Of a DNA stretch of 64,000 nt, positions 56,109-63,474 are shown piece after piece. Every line of letters begins with the position of its first letter. The first letter of the stretch is position 1. Origin of the DNA: Stenotrophomonas raiganjensis (SeqCode) (GTDB lineage: Bacteria; Pseudomonadota; Gammaproteobacteria; Xanthomonadales; Xanthomonadaceae). The stretch is from the NCBI RefSeq assembly GCF_030658505.1, contig NZ_JAUTXR010000192.1:62001-126000 (forward strand), in the 5' to 3' direction. The notes below the pieces were generated by a model. The model did no database searches. It had not been told where the DNA came from and saw only the letters and a list, made by a program, of their open reading frames with translations. The translations under genes were made by a program, and so were the position numbers.

Positions 56109-56287
56109 GGTAGTGCCGGCCGCTGGCCGGCAGCCTTGTGGCCCCGACATTCTGAGGTTGCCGGCTGGCGGCCGGCACTATCGGGAATGCAGGTGGCCGG
56201 CGCTGCTGCCGGGGACGCCAGCTGCCGGGCCAGCTCGGCGCTGGCCACGTGGCCGTGCAGGAACAACAGGCTGCCGAAGATGTTCAT
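56105..56287 (-). CDS. Possible small protein divergent from the LysR gene
   Basis: A 60-residue frame that begins MNIFGSLLFLHGHVASAELA, which looks like real protein, while its last 40 codons run into the GTAG palindromes and end at a stop overlapping the alkaline phosphatase stop codon. The C-terminal part is therefore repeat-derived. It is divergent from the LysR-type gene with 98 bases between, the classical position for a LysR target. Evidence is limited to position and the plausible N-terminus. Confidence 0.4.
   Translation of the reverse strand: MNIFGSLLFLHGHVASAELARQLASPAAAPATCIPDSAGRQPATSECRGHKAAGQRPALP
56109..56182. repeat. GTAG palindrome pair
   Basis: GGTAGTGCCGGCCGCTGGCC, then GGC (56109-56131), faces GCCGGCTGGCGGCCGGCACT, then ATC (56160-56182). 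The pair starts one base after the alkaline phosphatase stop codon. Confidence 0.8.
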
Positions 56288-56385
56288 GAGCGTGTCTCCA
56301 CTTGAGTGGATTGCACGGTACGGGCAGCATGGACGGGCAAAAAGCGACATTTCCGCAAGCATGACTTGAGAGAATTTCAAGCCTT

Positions 56386-57285
56386 ATGTCCCGCCCTCCG
56401 CTCCATGCCCTCCAGGGCTTCGTGGCTGCCGCCCGGCTCGGCAACCTGTCGCGCGCGGCGGCGTCGATGAACCTGACCGTCAGTGCGCTCAGTCATCAGA
56501 TGCGGCAGCTTGAAGAACGCCTTGGCCAACCCCTGCTGATCCGCCAACCCCGCGGCGTCACCCTCACTCTGGAAGGGCAGCGCCTGCTGGACCAGGTCGG
56601 CCCGCACCTGGATGCGATCAATGAAGCCTTCCAGCCCTATGCGGCGCGTGCCGAGCACGTGCTGACGATCAGCGCGGTGCCGTCGATGGCTTCGGCCTGG
56701 CTGGTACCACGGCTGGGGCACTTCGTGGCCGCACACCCGCAGATCGAGATCAACCTGCAATCCAGTGAGCGCCTGATTGATTTCGAGCGCCAGCGGCAGT
56801 TCGACGCCGCGCTGCGCCTGGGTAGCGGGCAATGGCCCGGCCTGGTGGTGGAACCGCTGTTCGACGAATGGCTGCTGCCGATGGCCAGCCCGGCGCTGAT
56901 CGAACGCATGGGGGGTATCGGCCGCGTGCCGTTGAACCAATGGCCGTTGCTGGGTGATCCCGATGGCGCGTGGGGCGCCTGGTTCGCGTTGAGCGGGCAG
57001 AACCCGCCATCGCGCTTCGTGGCGGTGCTGGATGATTCGGAGGCACACCACCGCGCGGCGCTCGACGGCGTGGGCGTGGCGCTTGGACGGGTCACCCGCG
57101 CGCGCCTGCTGCTCGATTCGGGCCAGCTGGTCGCACTGTCCAGCCAGCGCCTGAAGACGGCGTGGCCGCATTGGCTGGTGTACCCGCAGCGCTCGGCCAG
57201 CCATCGCGGTTTCCTCGCGTTCCGCGACTGGCTGCATGCGCAGGCCGCCGAGCACGTGCGGCACATGGCAGACGCACATCTGTAG
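56386..57285 (+). CDS. LysR-family transcriptional regulator (GcvA-like)
   Basis: A 299-residue regulator. Residues 5-65 hold the winged helix (LHALQGFVAAARLGNLSRAA, then LTVSALSHQMRQLEERLGQ), and residues 90-290 the periplasmic-binding-like effector domain (LTISAVPSMASAWLVPRLGH, IEINLQSSERLIDF). The pattern is closest to the GcvA group. It may control the small frame upstream or be autoregulated. ATG 56386 gives a start right at the winged helix. The binding-protein gene that follows is convergent. Confidence 0.92.
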   Translation: MSRPPLHALQGFVAAARLGNLSRAAASMNLTVSALSHQMRQLEERLGQPLLIRQPRGVTLTLEGQRLLDQVGPHLDAINEAFQPYAARAEHVLTISAVPSMASAWLVPRLGHFVAAHPQIEINLQSSERLIDFERQRQFDAALRLGSGQWPGLVVEPLFDEWLLPMASPALIERMGGIGRVPLNQWPLLGDPDGAWGAWFALSGQNPPSRFVAVLDDSEAHHRAALDGVGVALGRVTRARLLLDSGQLVALSSQRLKTAWPHWLVYPQRSASHRGFLAFRDWLHAQAAEHVRHMADAHL

Positions 57286-57324
57286 CGTTGAGCCATGCTC
57301 GACTGCTTGTGCTCGACTCTACAG

Positions 57325-58041
57325 TCATCGCACCAGCGTGACTTCCTGCCCGGCACGGGCGAACGCTTCGCCCAGCAACGGGCCGGCCTTGATCGCGTCC
57401 ACTTCCTCGAACAACGCCCGCAATGCATCGGCCGGGCGCGAGGCCGGTGCCGCGACCGCCTGCTGGATGGCGGTGAAACGATCGGCCAGCACGCGGTGGC
57501 CGGGATGCGCCTGTGCCCACGCCGCCAGCGGTTGGCGTACGCCTGCAGCGGCATCCAGAGGACGCTGGTCGAACAGGGCAATGGCCGCAGCCGAGGTGTC
57601 CGCCCGCTCGATCGTGGCGTGGCGAAGCTCCCGGCTCAGGAACAGATCGTAGGCCGCCCCCCGGCCGACCGCGATGCGCAGGCCGTCGCGGTCAAGATCG
57701 GCCACCTGCTGCGCCGGGCAGTCCTCGCGCACCAGGTAGGTGCCTTCGATCTCCACATACGGGGCGCTGAAGGCGATGCGGTCGGCACGCGCCGGATCGA
57801 TCGCCAGGAACGCCAGGTCCCAGGCATCTTCAGCGGCCGCGGCAACCACCGAGGCCGCCGCGTCGTGGCAGGTGAAGCGGGCCTGCACGCCCAAGCGCTG
57901 CGCCAATGCGGTGGCCAGTTCCAGCGACGGCCCGCGCGGCGAACGCACATCGCCCTGCGCCAGTACTGGATTGCCCAGGTTGATCGCTACGCGCAGGAAG
58001 CCCTGCGGTGCCAGCGCACTTCGATGGTCGGCCAGGGACAT
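57325..58041 (-). CDS. Solute-binding (SBP family 3) domain protein without signal peptide
   Basis: A 238-residue protein with the type 2 periplasmic-binding fold of amino-acid ABC transporters: FLRVAINLGNPVLAQ, GPSLELATALAQRLGVQARF, DLAFLAIDPARADRIAFSAP and YVEIEGTYLVRED. No signal peptide or lipobox is visible from ATG 58041 (CGGAG upstream) or from the in-frame ATG at 58074. It has no permease or ATPase next to it. It may be a cytoplasmic sensor or enzyme derived from a binding protein, or have an unrecognised start. Confidence 0.82.
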   Translation of the reverse strand: MSLADHRSALAPQGFLRVAINLGNPVLAQGDVRSPRGPSLELATALAQRLGVQARFTCHDAAASVVAAAAEDAWDLAFLAIDPARADRIAFSAPYVEIEGTYLVREDCPAQQVADLDRDGLRIAVGRGAAYDLFLSRELRHATIERADTSAAAIALFDQRPLDAAAGVRQPLAAWAQAHPGHRVLADRFTAIQQAVAAPASRPADALRALFEEVDAIKAGPLLGEAFARAGQEVTLVR

Positions 58042-58103
58042 GCAGGGCTCCGCGGTGCAGGGGAGCTCCAGCATGCCAGCCGCGGTGTCCGCGCAGCGTA
58101 GAC

Positions 58104-59627
58104 TCAGCCGCCTGCGGCAAACGTGCCGTGGAAGCCCAGTGGCACCGCATACGGCAGCCACGCCTGTGCCAGCGGGCCATCGTCCAGGTGACGCGCATCC
58201 AGCACTGCCAGGCCACTGCGCTTGTTCACCGGGTCGAGCAGGGTGCCGATCAGCCAGCCATCATCGGCGTTGCGGCTGCCTGGGCGCGGCACGAACACAT
58301 GCTCCTCGGCCATGATGTCGGGCCCGTAGTGCCACAGCTGGCGGCGCCCGCGCTCGATGTCGAACGCGGCCACCGCGTTGAAGTACGGCGCATTGGCCGG
58401 GCCGTCGATGGTGGGGGCATACAGGCGCGCGCCCCGGGTGTTGGCCGAACGCGGATCGAACAGCGGGAACTCCACTGCACTGATGCCCAGCGTCTCCCAG
58501 CGTGCCTGGCCACGGCGCAGGTCCAGGTGCAGTTCGACGAGGCTGGCGCCACTGTTCGCCGCGTGCGCGCCGTCCCCGGCCATCGCCTCCTTCATCGGTG
58601 AGCGTGCCTCGTTGATGTCGTCGTGGCGCACCGCGCGCAGCACGATGCCGCCATCGCGGGTGAAGGCATCGCCGAAGTGGTAGATCGATGCGAACGGCGC
58701 TTCGAACCATTGGGCTTTGCCGGGCGCATTCTTGTCCACCACGGCGATGCGAGCCGGGCGCTGTGGTGCAAACTGCATGCGCTCGAAGAAGCTGCCGCCG
58801 GTGCCGGTGAAATCGAACGGCATCATCACGAACACCAGGTGCTGCTCGGTCATCGCGAAGGCGTGCAGGTAACCATGCTCGGGCGTTTCAATCACATTGG
58901 CGCTGCGCAGCTGGCCGTCCTTGCCGATGTGCCAGACCAGCAGGCCGTGGCCACCCATCAGGCTGATCGAGCCGAAGTTCCACACGCTCCCATCGTGGTC
59001 CCGCAGGGGGTGTGCCGAGAACGGCAGTGCCGCCAGGTCCGGGCGCCACGTGACCGGGCCAAGCGTCTGCAGCGAATCGGGGTCCACCTCGAACGCCGAG
59101 CCGGATTCGCACAGCGCGAACAGCCGGCCATTGATCATCATCACCGAGGTGTTGGCCACGTTGGCGTCATCGTTGTTGCGCACCGCGAGGGCACCGGGGA
59201 CGCTGGTGCCGGCAGCCGGGTACTGGAATCGTCCGGCCGCCTGCTCGCGGGTGAACTTCGGCGTGGCGACCATGCGCCCGTGGTGGGTCAGGCTGCCGTC
59301 TCCATTGAAACGCCAGCCATGCACCATGCCGTCACCGTCGAACCAATGGTCGTAGCGGAAGCCATCACGTTCCGTCCAGGCCGGACCGTTGCGGTACAGC
59401 GTGCCCGCCAGCCCCGCGGGCAGGCGGCCCTGCAGTTGCACGGTGGCGGGGCCAAGGCGCTCGCTGCCGACGCTGCGCCAGCCGAGCAGCCACGGGTGTT
59501 CCTGAATCCCCTGCGCGAAGCGTGCCGGGTCGCCGGCGAAGGCGGGAGCGCTGCGCAGGGTGGTGGCGCCCAGGGCCAGGCAGGCACTGCTGCTGAGCAG
59601 GGTACGAAGGAAGCGGCGGCGGTCCAT
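58104..59627 (-). CDS. Exported carotenoid oxygenase family protein
   Basis: A 507-residue protein of the carotenoid cleavage oxygenase family, which cleaves double bonds of carotenoids or stilbene-like phenolics using Fe(II) held by four His. The N-terminus MDRRRFLRTLLSSSACLALG is a Tat-type signal, so it acts outside the cytoplasm. Family stretches: LYRNGPAWTERDGFRYDHWF then DGDGMVHGW, FSAHPLRDHDGSVWNFG, YLHAFAMTEQHLVFVMMP, RPGSRNADDGWLIG and the final His in PLGFHGTFA. The substrate (carotenoid, lignostilbene or apocarotenal) is unknown. The frame continues far upstream by chance; ATG 59627 fixes the signal. Upstream on the same strand, after 26 bases, is a DUF2141 protein gene. Confidence 0.92.
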   Translation of the reverse strand: MDRRRFLRTLLSSSACLALGATTLRSAPAFAGDPARFAQGIQEHPWLLGWRSVGSERLGPATVQLQGRLPAGLAGTLYRNGPAWTERDGFRYDHWFDGDGMVHGWRFNGDGSLTHHGRMVATPKFTREQAAGRFQYPAAGTSVPGALAVRNNDDANVANTSVMMINGRLFALCESGSAFEVDPDSLQTLGPVTWRPDLAALPFSAHPLRDHDGSVWNFGSISLMGGHGLLVWHIGKDGQLRSANVIETPEHGYLHAFAMTEQHLVFVMMPFDFTGTGGSFFERMQFAPQRPARIAVVDKNAPGKAQWFEAPFASIYHFGDAFTRDGGIVLRAVRHDDINEARSPMKEAMAGDGAHAANSGASLVELHLDLRRGQARWETLGISAVEFPLFDPRSANTRGARLYAPTIDGPANAPYFNAVAAFDIERGRRQLWHYGPDIMAEEHVFVPRPGSRNADDGWLIGTLLDPVNKRSGLAVLDARHLDDGPLAQAWLPYAVPLGFHGTFAAGG

Positions 59628-59653
59628 GGTGGCCTCGGGTCTGGATGCGGGAA

Positions 59654-60076
59654 TCAGCGCAGGGTGATGTCGATGGCAGTGCCAGCGGCCGGCACGTCGA
59701 CGCGCGCTTCGTCGAAGGTCGGTTTGCGCATCACCTGCGGGTTGTTGCTGAAGCCATAGCCCTCCACCGGCATGCCGACCAGGTTGGTATCGAGCTTGCC
59801 GTTGTCGTTCTCGTCGTGGGTGAGCAGCACGGCATAGGTGCCGGCCGGCAGGCCCTTGAAGGTGAAGTGCGCACTGTCGCCACTGGGCGTTGCCTGCTGG
59901 GCCTGCACGGGCCTGGCCTTGCCGTCCCAGGCGGCAGCGCTGTCGACCAGTGCAACGCGCAGGGTGCCGGTCTGCACGCGGACGTCGTGTACGGTCACGG
60001 CCAGGTCGGCGGCGTGGGCACTGCCGGCAAGGGACAGGGCTGTCAGGGCGGTGCTGAGCAGGGCGGTGCGGATCAT
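59654..60076 (-). CDS. Exported DUF2141 protein
   Basis: A 140-residue protein with a signal peptide (MIRTALLSTALTALSLAGSA, cleaved after HAA). The mature part fits DUF2141: LAVTVHDVRVQTGTLRVALV, AHFTFKGLPAGTYAVLLTHD, ENDNGKLDTNLVGMP (an EF-hand-like acidic loop) and GYGFSNNPQVM. These are small periplasmic beta proteins of unknown role. It lies 26 bases upstream of the carotenoid oxygenase gene and is probably co-transcribed, which may link it to carotenoid or membrane-pigment metabolism. Confidence 0.86.
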   Translation of the reverse strand: MIRTALLSTALTALSLAGSAHAADLAVTVHDVRVQTGTLRVALVDSAAAWDGKARPVQAQQATPSGDSAHFTFKGLPAGTYAVLLTHDENDNGKLDTNLVGMPVEGYGFSNNPQVMRKPTFDEARVDVPAAGTAIDITLR

Positions 60077-60236
60077 GGCAGTGGCTCCGGAAGTGGTGGT
60101 GTGCGGCGGTGTGGAGCCAGTCTGCGGGGTGCGGAACACCGGGTTCAGGGCCAGTGGTCATCGATTCGACGTGCCAGAAGTCACTTTCTGCGCTGGACCC
60201 ATTGCCGCCGGGCGGCGCGGCCGTCAGCATCTGTCC

Positions 60237-61337
60237 ATGCCCGGCCTGTTCCGTCACCTGTTGCGTCCGCTCAGCCTCGCCGGCCTGGTCACCGTGCTGG
60301 TGGTCGGCCTGTCCTTCGCTGTGCAAGGCAGCGGCGCCGGGCTGAGCCTGCTGCTGCTTGCGGTGTTCCTGCTGCTGTTCGTGGTGCACGGCTGGGCGTC
60401 GATGCCGTCCCGCGTGCGCGCCGTCGCCGCGGTGTTGCAGGCGTTGCTGGCGGTCGTGCTGGTTGCGCTGCAGCCTCGCACCGGAACCGCTCCGGTGCTG
60501 CTGGTTGTGCTGGTCGCGCAGCTGGCCGAGCATTGGCCGCCGCGCGTCGTGCTGGGTGTTGCGCTGCTGGCCAACCTGGCGGTGTATGCCGTGCTGCGCC
60601 AGAGTGGATTCAGCCAGCCGCTGCTGGTTGTGCTGCTGTATGGCGGTTTCCAGGCCTTCGCTGCACTGACCGCGCACTATGCCCGCAGCACGGCGTTGGC
60701 CCGCGATGACCTTGCACGGGTCAATGCCGACCTGCTGGCGACACGCGCGCTGCTGGCCGACAGCGCACGCGATGCCGAGCGCCTGCGCCTGGCGCGCGAG
60801 TTGCACGATGTGGCGGGCCACAAACTCACCGCGATGCGCTTGAACCTGCGCGCGCTGGCGGCTGATCCGGCACTGGCCGGACGCGACGGACTGGTGCTGG
60901 CCGAGCAGCTGTCCGGCGAGCTGCTGGCGGACATCCGCCAGGTGGTGCAGTCGATGCGCGATGACCGCGGCCTGGATCTGGCCACCGCGTTGCATGCGCT
61001 GGCGGCACCGTTCCCGCGGCCGAGACTGCAACTGCAGATCGGCGATGGCGTGCGCGTGGGGGATCCGCTGATGGCCGAGACCGTGCTGCGGCTGGCGCAG
61101 GAAGCCCTGACCAATGCCGCGCGGCACGGCAATGCAGAAACCGTATGGCTGACGATCAACGAAGAGGGTTCCCGGTTGCGTATCGATATCCGCGATGACG
61201 GCCAGTGCGCCGAGCGCATCCGCGAGGGCAATGGCATCGCAGGCATGCGCGAGCGCCTGGCGATGGTGCAGGGGCAGCTGCAGCTGGCCCGCACCACGCA
61301 GGGTGGCATGCACCTGACTGTGCGGTTGCCGGCATGA
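60237..61337 (+). CDS. NarL-type sensor histidine kinase
   Basis: A 366-residue membrane kinase. The first 150 residues contain five or six hydrophobic helices (LAGLVTVLVVGLSFAV, LSLLLLAVFLLLFVVHG, AVLQALLAVVLVAL and others), with almost no periplasmic loop, so it should sense something in the membrane. The HisKA_3 motif is ARELHDVAGHKLTAMRLNLR, with phospho-acceptor His at about 200, and the ATPase domain has EALTNAARHG (N box) and DDGQ (G1). The G2 region is GNGIAGMRERL. The ATG overlaps nothing upstream. The stop overlaps the response-regulator ATG by four bases. The layout is of the DesK type. Confidence 0.93.
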   Translation: MPGLFRHLLRPLSLAGLVTVLVVGLSFAVQGSGAGLSLLLLAVFLLLFVVHGWASMPSRVRAVAAVLQALLAVVLVALQPRTGTAPVLLVVLVAQLAEHWPPRVVLGVALLANLAVYAVLRQSGFSQPLLVVLLYGGFQAFAALTAHYARSTALARDDLARVNADLLATRALLADSARDAERLRLARELHDVAGHKLTAMRLNLRALAADPALAGRDGLVLAEQLSGELLADIRQVVQSMRDDRGLDLATALHALAAPFPRPRLQLQIGDGVRVGDPLMAETVLRLAQEALTNAARHGNAETVWLTINEEGSRLRIDIRDDGQCAERIREGNGIAGMRERLAMVQGQLQLARTTQGGMHLTVRLPA

Positions 61338-61972
61338 GTGCTGCTGCGATCCGCGTAGCGCTGGCTGACGACCAGGCGTTGGTGCGTGCGGGCCTGCGCG
61401 CGCTGCTGCAGGGCCTGGGCGTGGACGTGGTGCTGGAGGCCGAGGACGGCCAGGGCCTGCTGGACGCATTGGCTGGCCAGCGCGTGGATGTGGTGCTCAG
61501 CGACATCCGCATGCCCGGGCTGGACGGTATCGAGGCGTTGCGCCAGCTGCGCGCGCGCGGTGATGCCACGCCGTGGCTGCTGCTGACGACCTTCGATGAA
61601 AGCGACCTGCTGCTGCGTGCCAGCGAGGCGGGCGCACAGGGCTTCCTGCTCAAGGACGCCGCACCCGCAGACCTGCGCGAAGCGATCGAGCGCGTTGCCG
61701 CCGGCGAGACCCTGCTGCTGCCGGTCAGTACCGAACCGGTGCGTGCCCGCTACCGCTTCCACGACGAAGCTCCGCCCACCGATACCTTCGGTGAGCGCGA
61801 AGTGGCGATCCTGCGCCTGCTGGCCGGGGGCTACAGCAACAAGGAGATCGCGCGCAGCCTGTTCCTGGCCGAGGGCACGGTAAAGAACTACGTGTCCGCC
61901 ATCCTCGACAAGCTCGGTACCCGCGACCGCACCCGTGCGGTGCTGAAGGCGATTACCCTGCGCATCATCTGA
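61334..61972 (+). CDS. NarL/LuxR-type response regulator
   Basis: A 212-residue regulator. The receiver has the acidic pair in VALADDQALVRAG, the phosphoacceptor Asp in VVLSDIRMPGLDG, LLLTTFDE (switch Thr) and FLLKDAAPADL (Lys). The C-terminal LuxR helix-turn-helix reads GEREVAILRLLAGGYSNKEI, then ARSLFLAEGTVKNYVSAILD. It forms a pair with the kinase encoded just upstream (four-base overlap). Possible targets include the divergently placed carotenoid oxygenase-DUF2141 unit; this is inference from proximity. Confidence 0.94.
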   Translation: MSAAAIRVALADDQALVRAGLRALLQGLGVDVVLEAEDGQGLLDALAGQRVDVVLSDIRMPGLDGIEALRQLRARGDATPWLLLTTFDESDLLLRASEAGAQGFLLKDAAPADLREAIERVAAGETLLLPVSTEPVRARYRFHDEAPPTDTFGEREVAILRLLAGGYSNKEIARSLFLAEGTVKNYVSAILDKLGTRDRTRAVLKAITLRII

Positions 61973-61988
61973 GTGGAGGCCACCGGCA

Positions 61989-62366
61989 GTGCTTGTGAAC
62001 CCGATCCTGCATGTCGAGATCCCGGCCAGCGATCTGGCGCGTGCCATCACGTTCTACCAGCAATGGCTGCAGGTGGCCGTGGACGAGCCGATCCTGTTGC
62101 ACGACTGCCAGATGGCGTACCTGCCGTTTGCCGATGAGGCTTCCGGCGCCAGCATGGCGCTGGTGCAGGGCGCCGACTATCTGCCCTCCGAGCAGGGCGC
62201 GCGCATCTATATCGGTGTCGATGACCTTGACGCCAGCCTGGGTCGCGCACTGCAGGCCGGGGCCGAACTGCGCTTCGGCCCGGCCGACGCCGGCGACTGG
62301 CGCGTGGCCGAGATCCGCGACAGCGAGGGCAATCGCATCGCGCTGCAGGCACGCGCAGCTCTGTAG
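61989..62366 (+). CDS. VOC (glyoxalase/dioxygenase superfamily) protein
   Basis: A 125-residue single-module VOC protein: VNPILHVEIPASDLARAITF at the N-terminus (metal His), MAYLPFADEASGASMALVQG in the middle, ARIYIGVDDLDASLGRALQA and a C-terminal EIRDSEGNRIALQ with a metal Glu. Such proteins are glyoxalases, dioxygenases or resistance proteins; this one cannot be specified. The start is GTG at 61989, with a second GTG at 61995; both lack an ideal site. It follows the response regulator by 16 bases and may be in the same operon. Confidence 0.85.
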   Translation: MLVNPILHVEIPASDLARAITFYQQWLQVAVDEPILLHDCQMAYLPFADEASGASMALVQGADYLPSEQGARIYIGVDDLDASLGRALQAGAELRFGPADAGDWRVAEIRDSEGNRIALQARAAL

Positions 62367-62436
62367 AGCCGAGCCCACGCTCGGCTGCTGTTGGCCCCGC
62401 CGCTCCAGCTCAGCCGAGCATGGGCTCGGCCCTACA
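62362..62436. repeat. GTAG palindrome pair (GAGC variant)
   Basis: TGTAGAGCCGAGCCCACGCT, then CGGCT (62362-62386), faces AGCCGAGCATGGGCTCGGCC, then CTACA (62412-62436). It lies between two convergent genes. The right unit overlaps the stop codon of the acetyltransferase gene (62432-62434). Confidence 0.8.
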
Positions 62437-63271
62437 AGGTCGAGGCGCGGGAGCGCTGCAGCCAGTCGTTGATCGCCGGGTCCAGCCGCGGGTCGTCGGG
62501 CAGTTGCATGCCGAAACGCCGCTGCAGCACCTCGCGTACATCGCCGACATCGTGCAGCGGGCGCTTGTCCGGGGCTTCCCCGGGGCGGTACTCGGTGTAG
62601 TTGCCGCTGCCGATGGTGCGGCGCCAGTCGGGCCCGGTCAGCGACGCGCGCAGCTGGCCGGGGAAACTGGAATCGGGGTGGGTGCACACGTACCAGTTGC
62701 CTACCACGTTGTCGATCGGCGCTGGTGCCTGCAGATCGAAACGGTACATCGCCCGCCAGCCATCGCTGGATTCGGCCGAGAGCATGAAATCACCGTCGTC
62801 CTTCAACCGCTGCAGCAGGTAGCGCTCGTGCGGGGTGGGCTGTGGCTGCGGGTCATGCAGGCGTAGCGGTACGGTCGGGGTCAGGCTGCCGAAACCGGCG
62901 TCCACCAGCCAATCCTCGCCGTCCACATGCACGCGCAGCAGCAGGTGGGTCCGTTCAGTCAGTTCATCGTCCTGCGCGGTCAGCAGTACGCGCGCGCTCA
63001 ACGGCTGCGCGTCGAAGCCCAGCGCCTGCAGCAGGGCCAGCAGGCCGCCATTGAGCTCGAAACAGTAGCCGCCGCGGTGATCGTCGAGCAGCTTGCGCTG
63101 CACGCTGTCCAGGTCGATCGGAACTGCATCGCGCAGCAGGCAGCTGAGGGTCTCGAACGGCAACAGTGCGTTGTGACGCTGCTGCAGCGTGGTCAGGCCG
63201 GCCAGCGTCAGCGGTGGCGGCGCATCCAGCTGCAGGCGCTTCAGGTAGCGGGGTACATCGAGCGTCGTCAT
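62432..63271 (-). CDS. nat: Arylamine N-acetyltransferase
   Basis: Transfers acetyl from acetyl-CoA to arylamines and hydrazines. The 279 residues match the bacterial NAT length. The Cys-His-Asp triad is visible in DDHRGGYCFELNGGLLALLQ (Cys near 69), TERTHLLLRVHVDG (His near 107) and DWLVDAGFGSLTP (Asp near 122). PFETLSCLLRDAVPIDLD is the N-terminal helical region. ATG 63271 is the start; the frame upstream is non-coding. The stop codon falls inside a GTAG palindrome. Confidence 0.95.
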   Translation of the reverse strand: MTTLDVPRYLKRLQLDAPPPLTLAGLTTLQQRHNALLPFETLSCLLRDAVPIDLDSVQRKLLDDHRGGYCFELNGGLLALLQALGFDAQPLSARVLLTAQDDELTERTHLLLRVHVDGEDWLVDAGFGSLTPTVPLRLHDPQPQPTPHERYLLQRLKDDGDFMLSAESSDGWRAMYRFDLQAPAPIDNVVGNWYVCTHPDSSFPGQLRASLTGPDWRRTIGSGNYTEYRPGEAPDKRPLHDVGDVREVLQRRFGMQLPDDPRLDPAINDWLQRSRASTL

Positions 63272-63419
63272 GGCGGCACCGGGCGCGGGAGGGAGGTCCA
63301 CTGTGCTCCCCCAACCGGGGTTGAGGTCAAGCACGGCGCCGGTGTCATGCCCCCGTCGCCTGTGCCCGGTACAAAGGCCGGGTCCGCCAGCGACCAGCGC
63401 GGCCGAACGAAAAAACACC

Positions 63420-63446
63420 TAAAGTTGCTTCAGGTCCGGCCGATAC
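63420..63446 (+). promoter_or_regulatory. Sigma-28 (FliA) promoter of the chemoreceptor gene
   Basis: TAAAGTTG-N11-GCCGATAC matches the flagellar sigma-28 consensus TAAAGTTT-N11-GCCGATAA at all but two positions, with exact spacing. It is placed about 28 bases before the ATG at 63475, leaving room for the start site and the ribosome site GGAG. Confidence 0.85.
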
Positions 63447-63474
63447 AGGTGCGTCTTTCTGCCTGGAGTCTGTC

